Below are positions 21,301 through 33,800 of a stretch of 46,498 nt of DNA, piece by piece (the first letter of the stretch is position 1; the number at the start of each line of letters is the position of its first letter). The notes under the pieces were generated by a model. That model did no database searches. It saw only the letters and a list, made by a program, of their open reading frames with translations, and had not been told where the DNA came from. A program made the position numbers and the translations under genes. The DNA comes from Lenisia limosa (Eukaryota; Breviatea), in the NCBI GenBank assembly GCA_001655205.1, contig LPNZ01003347.1, forward strand, positions 1-46,498. The letters are read 5' to 3'.

Positions 21301-24300
21301 ATGAAGGCTGGTTTTTCAGGATTCAAAATTGGTGGTAGTGGAGCTAAGACGAAGAAGAACCCCAGAGCCAACATTTTCATCAAGAAGGAGAAGCAAAGAG
21401 TTGGTTGAGTTAAGGAAACTCTCTTATTGTTTAGGAACAAAGAGATCAGGAAGAGGCTAGCTCTGTTATTGACACCTTTGTCAATTCTTTCGATTCCAGA
21501 TATGCTGAAAAGCCAACAACAGCCGGATTTGTCTCCGGTGGAACCTTCAACCCTGAAACCAACCAGATGGACGGCGCTCCCAAGACACTTCCTCCCCCCT
21601 CTGCTCCCCCTGCACCTTCGAAGGCGTTGCTAGCCTCTATGGGACAATCAAATAAAAATGTTGGCTCCTCATCATTTGCTCTCTATTGATGACAATGGAC
21701 TTTAGATATTCCTGGTATTACTTGCAAGGATCATTTCTTTTCATTAATTACCCTATTTATATTTTCAAGTTTGTTCACATTTTTGAATATTGTTATATTT
21801 CTCCCGCTTATTATTCAAAATCATTCCTCTTTTGCAAGATAACCTCAGCAGACCACGCATGTGAGTAGTCCCCCTAAACCCAAGCCAGCCAGTTTTGCTG
21901 GTAAATCTGGCTTCTCATTTGGCGGCAAGCCTGGAGGTACGAGGACTTTGAAGCAATGGAAAGTTGTTTCAACGGTTCATCATCTCAGTTTGATCTAAAA
22001 ATGAACATCACAGCCAACTTCTAGAACTTGATTGTCAATTAACATTTCTGATGTATATAGAGAGAAAAAAGCCCACAATCAAAAGGGCCTTCAACCCTGA
22101 TGAGCAAGAGGTAAGCAAGGTTCTCCTGCTTAATACTCCCAAAATGAATGCTATTGTTGGCTAATTGATATTTGCCTTCGCAATTAGCTTCAACTAACAT
22201 GCAGATGGACACGCCGAAGGTCCAGCCAAAACGCTCAAAAAGGAACATCGACTCCTTTTTGGAGGAACTCAAAGCGTGGGACTTTGAGCTTACTTCATTA
22301 TGAATGGAGCTGATTTGTGACGGATAAGGAATACACTATTATTTGACAACAATCACTCTAATTTATTAGGGAGCAAGGGGAGCGTGATAAGGATTCCCAC
22401 TCCAGCAGGTTGGAATGGTACATATAAGGATTCCCACTCCAGCAGGTTGGAATGGTACATATAAGGATTCCCACTCCAGCAGGTTGGAATGGGACATATA
22501 AGGATTCCCACTCCAGCAGGTTGGAATGGTACATATAAGGATTCCCACTCCAGCAGGTTGGATTGGGACATATCGTTTTCACATTCTCTCTTTTTCTCGT
22601 TTCTAGCCACTCTTCATCTTGCTCCAGCCATTTTTACGAAATCAGCCATTCACACAGTCGCGGCGATGAGGGTTCTAACTTGCTCCACGGCCCCACCAAT
22701 AACTATACCGTGAAGGTGAGTGGGATATTGAAATGTGGTAACGGGATTTTTAGCTTTCATGACACCCACGAGCAAGTTGCATCCAGTCTTATTGTTTAGC
22801 CGACCTTTTCCAACCCAGTGGTTGAGGAGAAACAGCCTGAACCGGATGATGAAGAGTCATCAACGAACCTTTATGTTGGTAACCTTTCTCTCAGCGTTTG
22901 TGGGGCAGTCCTGATTGGCGGTATCGTATGCCACTTATTGATGTGTTTCTGAATTCTTGCGCTTAATTATTGATATTTACCCTGCAGGTGACTGAAGATG
23001 ACCTATCAGATGTGTTCTCAAGATATGGTCCAATCAACTCAGTGAAGGTACGGAGTCCAGGCAAAGCCGTTTACTGCTTGGTTATACTGAATTCCTTCTT
23101 TCACTTCTATATCTAACCCTTCAGATTATGACGAAGCGTGAAGAGAACCGGCGGCGTAACTGCGGCTTTGTGTCCTTTGTCGAACGCGTTCACGCGCTGG
23201 ACGCTCAAGACAACCTCGAAGGTCGGAATGGCGAGGTGGATCGTTATTACTGGTCAATGTTCCATCACAATCGCATTATCATATGAGGGCTTTTCAAGTG
23301 AGGTATAGTTTGACCTCCCCCCCCCCCCCNNNNNNNNNNNNNNNNNNNNNNNNNNNNNNNNNNNNNNNNNNNNNNNNNNNNNNNNNNNNNNNNNNNNNNN
23401 NNNNNNNNNNNNNNNNNNNNNNNNNNNNNGGAAGACCCGTACCTTGGGCGACAGAAAACATATACGGTGTGCTGGGTAGACTAGAGTACAAGCCCAGGAA
23501 ATAGTTTTTATTACGCTCACGCCACAGTTCATCCGAAGTGGCTGAAGCGGGCCGGTGTTCCCGAGGGTGCCAAGTCCTGCGTTGTGTACACCCCGCCGCC
23601 GGATAGGAAAAGCCTTATTGACCGCATGGTATGGGACTTTTGATCGCTACATTTGCAATGAACTTACAGGGACAGTCCCAGTTAACAGAGTTGACATTTT
23701 AGGTTCGGCTTGTTCTTCGCTACGGAAAAGAATTTGAGGTGAGCTATGCAATGAGAGGGGAGAGGGTTGAGGTGATTCCGTTTCTTACTACCCATAACCT
23801 TTATCTCGATTTAGTTTAACCGTCCTCTTTTTCACCACCTAACTGGCCCAGAAAATGGTCTTTGAGAAGGAATACACCAACCCAGATTTCGACTTCCTTA
23901 AAGTCCCACTGTGCCTTGAAAACAACTACTACAGGTATCGCGGTGCAAAGATGTCCTTTGCCATTTTCCGTAATACCCCTCTATATATAGCAATGAGAAA
24001 TAAAATAAGGTTGTATCTGGAGCTGTCCACTATAAACATATCGTACCTACTGTTGTATAAAAGTACGTTGCAAGAACCATGATATGGTATGCTCAAATGG
24101 TGTCTTAGTATCCCACCATATCTTCATTGGAATGGCTCAGATATTGGTGTAAGCATCTATTGGTGAATCTCATCCCCCCCCCCCCTNNNNNNNNNNNNNN
24201 NNNNNNNNNNNNNNNNNNNNNNNNNNNNNNNNNNNNNNNNNNNNNNNNNNNNNNNNNNNNNNNNNNNNNNNNNNNNNNNNNNNNNNCTGGTCGCTAGATG

Positions 24301-27300
24301 CACAGCAGCTGGTGGAGGACGGAGAGTGGTACGTGCCACCCCCATGTTCGCGGGGTCTCTTCACTAGTGTTTTTGCTCTAGAGCGAATATGCATGTAGTT
24401 GCCTTGGGTTATCAGTACTAACGATACAGACATTGCGGATGACTCTGTTGATGAGGTTCAAAAAGAACTGTAAGTTGATGTGCTAATTGTGTTTTTTGTA
24501 ATGTTTCCTCACTCTTCACATGAATGTCCTCCTCACACTCCCCACCCCCAGATCATCTGAGATCAAACTGAGAGCCCATCGTCGCGTTCTCTCCAATGAG
24601 GATGCAAAGGAGTGGGAGGACCTTTTGGCCTATGTCTCAATGGAGCGCGAGAGCGTACAGCGCTGTATGGGATTCGCTTTGGACAACGCCGAGTATTCAG
24701 AAGATGTAGGCGGAAGTAACTTCTGGACCTTGCAAACTGCCGAAAGAAACCAGGCTTGCTGAATCTTTTTGATTGACTCTCACTTGGTTATGACAAAACT
24801 AGGTGGTTGATGTGCTGATTGAGTCTCTCTGCCTCCCCGAAACATCTCTTCCCCCCAAGGTAAGGATGTGCTTTATATTCTGGTAGTTTTTTTTTTTGAA
24901 AAAAACCATGATGTGTTGACGCACTCTTTAGCTGGCTCGCCTCTACGTTCTCAATGATATACTCTTCAACACATCCTCCATTGCTAAGAATGCCCACAGC
25001 TACCGTACCCTGTATGCCGGGCTGCTTGCTGTCTTTTAGGCACTTGTTCTTCTTTCCTATTCCTCGTTCATGTCTATNNNNNNNNNNNNNNNNNNNNNNN
25101 NNNNNNNNNNNNNNNNNNNNNNNNNNNNNNNNNNNNNNNNNNNNNNNNNNNNNNNNNNNNNNNNNNNNNNNNNNNNNNNNNNNNNNNNNNNNNNTCCTCC
25201 AGAATCCGAGCTTCCAGTGTGACAAGACGGGTTTCTGGTGGGCTGGATGTAATGTGATCGGAGACATACTGGTCAAAAATCTCGAATTACTAACTCTATT
25301 GTAGAGGTGATCAAGTGCTGGGACAATTGGAGCCTTTTCCCAAGCTTTATCATTGAAGACCTCAAGTGAGCCTTTTATTTTCGACCGAAGTGAATACCAT
25401 GGTGTTCTTTAGAACATCCGCCATCATATTTTTCCGTCGTTCACCTTCCTTACTCCCCTCCCCAGTACGGCGTTGAATGCCAAACGTGAGGAAATTGAAG
25501 AGGCGCAGCAGAAGATCATTGAAGAGGAAAGCGTTTGGTCAATGTCAAAGAGGAAAAAGATGGAAAGAAAGAAGGTGGGACTCAATTCTTTATAATGAGT
25601 TATTTAAAATGAGTGATTTCGGGCTAACTCCCAAGGCTGAAGAAGCTCAGAAAGCCCTGACGGATGAGGTAATGAAATCGAACCAGTTGACAGCACTTCT
25701 CACACCCCCTGGTTCTCCGAGCAGTGAAGGTATGTTTCTAGCCTTTTTATTTCTCTTTTTTTCTTTTTTGGGTTATTTATTAGTGATTGCAAGTCTAGTA
25801 TCTTGTTTTTGTATTTCTGATATTTTTTCCTCCTTTCCATTATTCATGTGATTCTGACTTTTAGCTCTCACCCCACCCCCCACACCCCCGGGTAACCTAA
25901 CCTTCACGGACATTGAAACGCCGGTAAATGAGAAGGTTGTCGGCCTGTCCATGCCCCCCATGCCTAGCGCTTCCAATGGTAGGGGGGTTATCTATCTGAA
26001 GTTTTCCTTAACAGTGCTCTTGGTATTGTCAGATTAAGCCTTCATTCAAAATCCAACCTTATACTTGAGATGCTATGCCTGGAGCTACCCTAGCTGACCC
26101 GAGTCCTCTGGCTGGAACCACACCCTCAGGTACTTTCAATTTCTCTATTATGCAAATGTAGCACTGTCGAAATGTTATCTATTACATGCCAGTATGAAGA
26201 GATGTAAACAAAAATAATATCTTCCAGATATACCTGGTTCTACCCCAATGCCCGGTTCTACCCCAATGCCCGGTTCCTCCGCCATGCCCGGTTCCTTCGC
26301 CATGCCCGGTTCCTCCGTTATGCCCGGTTCCTCCGCCATGCCCGGTTCCTCCGTTATGCCCGGTTCCTCCGCCATGCCCGGTTCTACAACTATGCCCGGT
26401 TCTACAACTATGCCCGGTTCTACCCCAGGTAGGATCCTTTCAAATGCATATTCAGCTCTTTTCTGTTGAGTTGGTGTGCTATTTCTGTTGAGTTGATGTG
26501 TTCTTGGATTGTTAACCCACCCCCGTTGAACTGGACTGATCCAATTAGACATGCCTGCTCCTTTTGCTACTCCACAATTCTACCCCCAGCCCCCTATCCT
26601 CCCAACACCTGCTCAGCAGAGTAGGATGGATTTGGCTTTCAAGGGCTTTAATCTATGAGTGCTCTCCGTTTAAACCATGTTATATATGTACGTTGTATGA
26701 TTAATTCATTGGTGTAATGAGAAGTGGTATGGACTTTTTTTTAACCGAATTAGTCCCACACAATCAACCCATGGTCTTACAAAAACAAAGCGTGAGGGGA
26801 TGGATGAGTGTTGTTATTGTTGCTTTAAATGATATTTGTGTATTTTTCAGTACATGCTTTTGAGATGACGTTTCAGGCAAAGGAAGAGAAGGACATGGCT
26901 GCCTTGTCCGCCTCCCTTGCACAGGATAAGGCCAAGCTATTGGTAGGCAATCACCCATCTATGTTGATTTTCGTTTCAAAAATTATGATATGCTATTTTT
27001 CTTTGGCTTTACTGTCACTAATTTTTTGCTTACTGACACTTTCAGAAAACGCTTCAAGGCTAATGAGTTCCTTTAGATTTTTTCTAGTTCTTGCTGTATA
27101 TTATGTTGTCGTGATAGAAGTCAATTTACACACCCAGTCAACATTGAGTATTGTTTGTTGTTATTTGATAGTTGTATGGGCTAATCCTTATGGCTAATTA
27201 CTTGCTCACGTGCAACTGCCGTTTTTAGTTGTTTGGCTTTCGGTGCAAGTCTGATATCTTGGGGCCGTTTTTATGTTTTAATATGATTTTACAAGTCCCA

Positions 27301-28149
27301 AACCATGAATGTGAAATGATATGTATGCAGACTTCTTGGTTTGCTGCTTTGCTGCTTTTTTGGCAGAGGCTTCGAGCTTGCTGGGCAGGACAATAAACAA
27401 TTTTATGGCGCAGGCGCAATAACCACCTTCTCTTACGCAAATTCTTCCCAGTAGCTCTGGGTCAATCCGGCCCGTGTTACTTTTTGCCCGGGCTCCCTAA
27501 AGGGTAGTCCGGGCCACGGGAACGCAAAATCTGTTTTTTTTCAGACCCTTGCCACAACTCTTCCTGTTCCCTCCACTCGCTATTTTATTCTTATTTTTGC
27601 TTCTCCATTTTAAAAAAACTTAATTGAGCGGCTTTCCTTTTACAGACTTACATTTCTCTCTGATACAATGAAGATCGTCTCTCCTAATGTTACTCTGGTT
27701 GTCAATGAGCTGTAGTGCTGTTTTACTCAAAGCCAGAGCAGTAAGCATCATATATTTGTTTTATTTTCTTCAGGGTGTGACGATACATGCGGACGTTGAC
27801 GAAGATGGCATTTCTATCATTTCCGATAGTGAGTTGGCTGCTGGGTTTGAGTGAATATATGAAGACCTCATCTCCTCATATTGGTCCATTCACACCCACG
27901 CAGTACTATCATCACCAGAGAATCATCCCCATAAATCAAATCTCCTGAGGAATGATCAGAAGATTAATTAATGGGGATGGTTCTTGAATCCTGAGTACTA
28001 TGTAGCTCTCTTGACTATCAAGTCTTCGCTCCGATGATGTTGACGTTTTTTGAGGACTTGGAGGATATGAACATTGAGCCACATGAACTGGAAGAGCCCA
28101 ATGTGGCCACACCAGCCATGTCCAAAGCCGGTTTCAACTTGGAAGGTTT
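21301..28149 (+). CDS. U2SURP: SR140/U2SURP, U2 snRNP-associated SURP domain protein
   Basis: ATG at 21301 opens MKAGFSGFKIGGSG. The conserved RNIDSFLEELK element ends near 22276. The RRM follows, with RNP2-like LYVGNLSLS (about 22870) and RNP1-like RNCGFVSFV (about 23155). The linker HPKWLKRAGVPEGAKSC leads to the SURP domain (VRLVLRYGKEFE, then KMVFEKEYTNPDFDFL, and after a gap LVEDGEWYVPPP). The CID spans about 24430-25370 (LRAHRRVLSNEDAKEWEDLL, ARLYVLNDILFNTSS, VIKCWDNWSLFPSF). A charged KR region and a Pro/Met-Pro-Gly-Ser region follow. Domain order equals human U2SURP, which acts with the 17S U2 snRNP. Gaps at 23330, 24187 and 25078 lie inside the gene, and the last probably covers a CID exon. 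The last convincing exon (DLEDMNIEPHELEEP) ends near 28149; the true stop was not located. Confidence 0.93.
22389..22573. repeat. 37-bp minisatellite, five copies
   Basis: The unit starting AAGGATTCCCACTCCAGCAG is repeated five times with one or two substitutions per copy. It sits in an SR140 intron directly after the RNIDSFLEELK exon. Long frames through it on both strands are by-products of the repeat. Confidence 0.95.
26227..26426 (+). repeat. in-frame 15-bp coding repeat (Met-Pro-Gly-Ser-Ser/Thr)
   Basis: One SR140 exon encodes about 12 pentapeptides with variants MPGST, MPGSSA, MPGSFA, MPGSSV and MPGSTT. It lies after the CID, where vertebrate U2SURP carries its own short LDGVP-type repeats, so the region looks repeat-prone in different lineages. 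Confidence 0.9.
26960..27770. other. long SR140 intron with a GC-rich palindromic patch
   Basis: This intron is about 800 nt, far longer than its neighbours. Near 27480-27525 it contains GCCCGGGC and TCCGGGCC separated by a short spacer within an otherwise T-rich sequence. No exon was found inside. Confidence 0.5.
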
Positions 28150-29103
28150 TTTGTTGCCCTAACCTACATGACAATGCTGCTGTAACATCCGTGTACGAAG
28201 AGCGACTTTCCATTTACCACCACCAAGGTCATCCCCGCTCTAAAGAAACAAAAACTAACACGATCTCTTTGTAATCAAGAAATATCAACATTCATATTCC
28301 ACGTTTAATTTCAATAGATGTCATTGGCCTTTTCTGTCAGGGACAGTATTCTATCTGGGTTCACCTTGGTATGCTGGATTGGGTGAACTTGATATATTTC
28401 CAAACCTATTCCAAGGGATGTACAGGGTGGTCATTTATTTCGTTCAAATGCTTTTAACTCAGAAAACTCTGGAGGGAACATACTATGATATTATATACTA
28501 GCACCTCAAAGCGAAATCTTTTGGATAACTGGGATATCACCCTCTTCTTTGGTGCTCTTCAAAAATCGGCTCAATATCTCTTTCGAGCTGAAGATTGATT
28601 TCACAGGTGCAACGTGTAACTCAGTGGAGGGAGACTCAAAATGCTTCACTGGAGTGTTTCCAAAGTAGGCTTGGAAATCATTTGCTTGTTTGTACTAAAT
28701 GATATACTATATCCTGCTGATTGTTTAGGTGTATACTTAAAACGGCTATGGAGGAGAAATTCCGCTCTATATTTCTTGTTCAGCCGATGGTAATTATGTC
28801 AATTTCTCGGAAATAGAGCGTTTGTTTTATGCAGTCCCCTCACCTTTTAGTGTCACAGCATCCCCTCTTCCTGGTTTAATGTCAATGTAGTTTATTTGTA
28901 TTTAAATTCTTCACTCCTATTCATTAGAGACGCTAAATTTTGGAATAGCATATCATATATGGTGATGTTGGGTAATATTATCATATTATAGTACAGCTCT
29001 CCCACAAAAATCACATTACAGTTTACAATCTAATCAGGGGAGGGGGACTCAAATGATGAACCATTTATTTCTAATATACATTTTAACATTCAACACTTCC
29101 CTC
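28150..29103. other. SR140 3' flank and an ambiguous coding patch
   Basis: On minus, 28505-28725 is open and reads NDFQAYFGNTPVKHF and KSIFSSKEILSRFLKSTKE to a TGA at 28505-28507. The plus strand of the same DNA is also open in two frames (for example DNWDITLFFGALQKSAQYLF). No flanking exon fits in phase, so no gene is called. The rest (28730-29100) is AT-rich with nothing evident. Confidence 0.3.
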
Positions 29104-30470
29104 CTAAGAAAACAACCCAAATTTATCCATACCCATTGTGACCAGACTAAGCTGGATATGCACTTTGCCGCTTGAAACTGTTCGTAGACGAGGGAACCTG
29201 CTGTGTTACCGCGTCTAATAACAGTTTTGTGTTACTAATCATTAACAAAGACAAAAACTGGCTGAAGCAGTCTAAATAATCACCTTGCTATGTTAAATGG
29301 AATATTTCATACGATACTATATTATTATATAATCCACATTCATTGTCGCACAAATCTCGGAAGGTGTCCAAAGTAATGTGAAGAGGAAATGGAAAGAAGA
29401 CTTAAATAAAAAGAAGAGGCTCATCCTTGGACAACAGAAAATAGTTACAATATTAGTCCACAAAGCCTATCAAAAAAAATCACCCGTGATTCCTGATAAA
29501 ATGTGCTGGTACCCTGTAGGTTCGACTGACCTGTCAGCAGGAGAGACGACAAGATCTTCGTTCCGCAACTGTGGATGCCCCCCCAGGAAAAACGCTATAT
29601 AAATTAGCGGATTGATATAAATAGAAATCAAATTGATGATAAAAAGGAGTAAACTGGAGAAAGGTGTGCTTCATAGACAAACAGTTAGGAATAAGCCCGT
29701 ACCCCACCTGAGACCTCCTCCATCAAGGAGCCTTGAGGCCGCCATGTTGGACACTCGAGTTCGTACATTCCCGGCGCCATTGGAACGTGCACCGAACCAT
29801 AGCCGGCTGGGAGGTCAGAGGAGGCCTTCCCATGGTCTAAAATAAAAGGTCTACTCTTGATATTTGCACGATTTATCGAGATATTTGTCTTGTGCTGGCT
29901 GTGAATACAAGCAATACAGCCGCTTTTGTGAATAACAAACACAATATTAAGCAGTACACTTCACAATATAAGCCAGGCCAACCCAGATCGTTACGTCCAT
30001 ACTGGTCCTGCGAAAAGACCTGAACGTAAAACCGAGGCCAGTCGGAGAGCCCCTTTGTCGAGAAATGAACATCCACAGGGTGACTCCAAACTGCGAACTC
30101 GTGGTCCTGTGTGGTCATCACTGCGTTAAAAACTTCAGGGCAAATGATATTTTTCGAGCTTGAAAAAATACTCCTATTTTCTATTTAACCAGTGTAGTAC
30201 ACTTGCTAATACGCTACAAAAAACAATGCAATAAAAGAAAAACAATGGCACCATTACAAACAAATGTAGAAAGTCTCCAAGATTAAAACACCCAAGAAAT
30301 AACCAAACAACACGACGCACCTCAGGCCAGTCCACTTGCGTCTGGCCGCGGTCGTAGCCCTCAATCTTGTCCCAACCGTTACCCGTGACAATGCCCCAAC
30401 GGCAAAAGAGGTTGTTGTTTGAGAAGTCGCTTCCTCCCACAACTTGCCCCACAATGTGAACTTCTGCCAT
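29104..30470 (-). CDS. B9D2: B9 domain-containing protein 2 (ciliary transition zone)
   Basis: Five exons run from ATG 30468-30470 to TAG 29104-29106. The start MAEVHIVGQVVGGSDFSNNN is nearly collinear with human B9D2. It continues LFCRWGIVTGNGW, GQTQVDWPEV, HEFAVWSHPVDVHFSTKG, SDWPRFYVQVFSQDQYGRND, YGSVHVPMAPG, CPTWRPQGS and GHPQLRNEDLVVSPADR. The last exon reads RTVSSGKVHIQLSLVTMG. Length is close to the usual 175 residues. B9D2 forms the B9 complex with B9D1 and MKS1 at the base of cilia and gates membrane protein entry. Its presence implies a ciliated or flagellated organism. Confidence 0.95.
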
Positions 30471-30880
30471 CTTCAAGAAGAATCTGGCTTAGCGCACAGC
30501 AAAGGAGACTATGAGGGGTTTTCACTGATATCAACAACAATTGGCTTCACACAGATCAAGAATAGTATGGCCCTCAGAACAGTTCCTTTCAAGCAATTTT
30601 CCAGCTATTCAATCCTTTTTGTTTTTCTTTCTAAGTCTAATATTATTATAGCACTACCAAAATAGAAAAGGTAGAAGAAAGGGGACCACCAGCGAAAGCG
30701 GCGCCTTTTTAACTTGGGCGACCGCAACCTTGCTTTTCTTACATATTTCGCCTTTCTGCCACTCTTTCATGTGCTCTTTTATTGATAATTATACTATATT
30801 ATTATTTCAATAAACCTGGTGTTTGTACAAGAAGTTGCCCGGAGTTTTGCCGATTTTGAGTTCGCTCTGCTCGCAATGAG
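30471..30880. promoter_or_regulatory. divergent intergenic region between B9D2 and the VOC-protein gene
   Basis: AT-rich 410 bp between two divergent start codons, including ATTATACTATATTATTATTT near 30785. No defined element is assigned. Confidence 0.35.
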
Positions 30881-33800
30881 ATGACAGAAATGGAACCAGA
30901 GAACCAAGACCCGCGATTGGCTGCGTTTAGATTTCTTCTTTCCGGTTAGTGAGTGTTAAAATGAAAGAAGAATGAGAACCTCCTCCTTCACCCCTCATTA
31001 GACCCCGACCAAACGCTCCGTTTCTATCGAGACGGTCTTGGCTTGAAGCTATGTAGTCGCTGGAGGGAGCCTCCCCTTCAAGGCTTTTCGTTCTGCCATT
31101 TCATGGAACATGGGGCTAGGCCAATTAAAAAAGGAGTAGGAGGGCTTTGCTTGAAGAAAAGAGAGATATGATACCAAAAGGTAATGATATTGTTTAGATT
31201 GAGGCTGAACCAGAGACCCTTGACAACAACATAGCCCCGAACTCCTCCGTGGCGAATCTTCCTGAAAACTACGAGTTGGTCACGAACGTCTCGTCAAGCC
31301 TTAAGGAAGGTTTGCCCATAATACAGTGTCTGTTATGATTGTCTTCCGGGGAAACTCCGTTATCCTTGTGAGTGACAGTTGACAGGTCTGGCCATTGTGG
31401 AGGATGACGCAGAGGTTGAGGTCGAGCCAATTCTGCTTGAGTTTATCATGGATGAGGTTGGTTTGGATTCATTGATCAGAATCATAGATTTCTGTCATCG
31501 CTTCAGAGTAGACAGACAATTTTACCAGCACCCCGGGCAGGCGATAGAGTTTCTATCAACTTTTTTGTTCGAGACATAAAGGAAGCAGCGCAAAACCTTG
31601 GGGCTCTAGACTTCTTCCCGGTGTTTGAACCAATTGTAAGGGACCTGTTTTTCATCATGGTGTAGGAAGTCTACAAGCAGATTGTTGTGTCCTATATTGA
31701 TCCCAATGGAATCAAAGTGAATTTGACTTATGTGCCTCGTAAGCCTGACCCTCTCTTCTCACATTTCAGCTGCGCTTCTTATACCAGATCCACCTGGGGG
31801 TGTCATTAAACAATCTGACTGGGAAAGCGCTATCATACCCGTTTGTGGCTCCCATTCTTTATGTGAATTGTGAAACTGACTGACAAACCAGTGGCAAACC
31901 CGGTTTGCAGATGTCACCCTTCTGTGCCGACAAGCTGACCGAACCACTTCTTTCCTTTTAAGCTGCCTCACAAACAGGTCCATGCCTCTTGGTTTGATGT
32001 TATTGCTTACTCAGATGAAACTGTCTTGGGTGCTGATATTGCCTTTACAATGGCCAACACAAACGAACGTAGAATCCCACAGAGTATTAGCATGGCTACG
32101 TAAGCTGAATGAATCTACATTTTCTTGACAGGTCCATTTTTGCACTTAGTAGTAGTCTGAACGCTATAATCCACTCTCACCACCCGCAGAGCCCCATCAG
32201 CAGTGTCAGAAACTGAGCCGAACGGAGTGGCCTCGATGGAGCAAATGATCAATGACATGGCCAATGCTGATGATGAACTGCCTCCGGGGTCACTCCGAGT
32301 TGTCGATTCAGACGTCTTCCCAACAGGTTTTCTCACGTTAATAATCTGCGCGGAGCTCAATGAATTGGATTGGCAATGGGCAAAGAGACACACACTCTGT
32401 TTTGTGTCTCCATGAGCGTTTGCACAATGAACCAGACCCGGAGTCTCGAGTTTTGCTTAACATTGGTGAGCCGCTGTGATCTGTTGTAGCGCCTCTGATG
32501 GGGAAACCACTGATGACATAGTGTTTGAAACGACCCTCCCACTTAATCAGATTCTCTCCAATGCTCTGACGGACACTGACGCATCTGTTACCGTCAGCAG
32601 AGACCAAAGAGGTCCATGGGTGTTTGATATCCTCTTGTTTTCGAAGAGTTATTTTGAATCGAGGAAAAGTGTTTTTTTTTTTGTTTCATCTCACCCTTTC
32701 TCATTTTATTTAGGTCGATACCAACCTGGTATTACTCTTGAAGATCCAGACTCCAATATGATTTGTGTTTTTACAAAAGAGGTTTGAACTGTTCTCATTT
32801 GTAAAAATTTCAGGTTACCGAGGAAACAAAATCGTTCACTGAAGAGGTAGAGAGTACCTCATCGCCCTCTACTCCTGTGGTATCGGGGCTATTTTTCATG
32901 TCTTTCTTGGCTTCACTTTGGAAATAACCTTTATCAATATCAAGAGTTTTTTCAAACCTTTTAGTCATGAAAAACTATACTGACTCCACAGAACCTCAAA
33001 GACAATCAAACAGACAAACTCCGAAGTTTCATCCAAAGATCTTCGTCACTCTCTAAATTACACACGGTTGGTAGCAATGGGACTGTGTGGAGCCTGATAC
33101 AATCTTTTAAAAATTCTTATTCCTCATAGTATTCTATCATATCCTGCGTTTCAGGATTCTTGGGATTATTATAGTGAGATTTCTTATTGCTTCAGGATAA
33201 GGCACAGAATTTAACGCAATTGGCTATTCAAACCACGATGAAGGGATCACGAGGATTGCCAAGAGTAGGATCACTTTTCTCAACTATTCTTTTCACTGTT
33301 TAGAGCTCATCATTTTCCAAAATTGACTGTAAGAGCCTTTTCAAACTTATTATCTTTAGTTTCTATAAGTAGTGCAAAACCAGCAAGTCCTACTAAGGTA
33401 AGCTCTCTCATCATATTATTATTATACACGAATCAAAGCTTCATTTGTTTGTATTTTTGCCATTAATGTCTCAAAGATTACACTTTTATCTTTGTTGATT
33501 TGTTAAAGCAAAATTGGAAAAGTCAACATTTTTTGGATAATGAAAAAGAATGAGGATTGCGGAAGGTCATTCATGCCAACAACATTGTGGATATAAGCAA
33601 CAGCACACTTTAGGAACTCAAGATCGGGGGCCTTAATAGCATTGCGGGCAGTTGGCTGGGGATTTTCATGGGGAAGTATATTGGTTTTTCTGCACAAAAT
33701 TGGTAACAAGGTTGTAAGTCAACTGAGGCATAAGTACCTGACTCTTCCAATATCGCTTTCAATAATTATCCTTTTCCATTTTCATGTTTTCTCTTTTTTT

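Noticed and set aside
22389-22573. CRISPR-like regular repeat
   Set aside because: The 37-bp units are directly adjacent with no spacers, and the context is a eukaryotic intron.
22353-22610. Three overlapping minus ORFs with repeated TCWSGNPYM-type peptides
   Set aside because: They are translations of the 37-bp minisatellite (37 is not a multiple of 3, so all frames stay open) inside an SR140 intron.
26175-26552. Minus ORF of Glu-Pro-Gly repeats
   Set aside because: It is the antisense shadow of the Met-Pro-Gly-Ser coding repeat of SR140, which fits the sense gene in phase.
26829-27197. Long plus ORF extending past the VHAFEMTFQAKEEKD exon
   Set aside because: Only the first part is coding. 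The rest is hydrophobic intron translation after a GTAGGC donor at about 26943.
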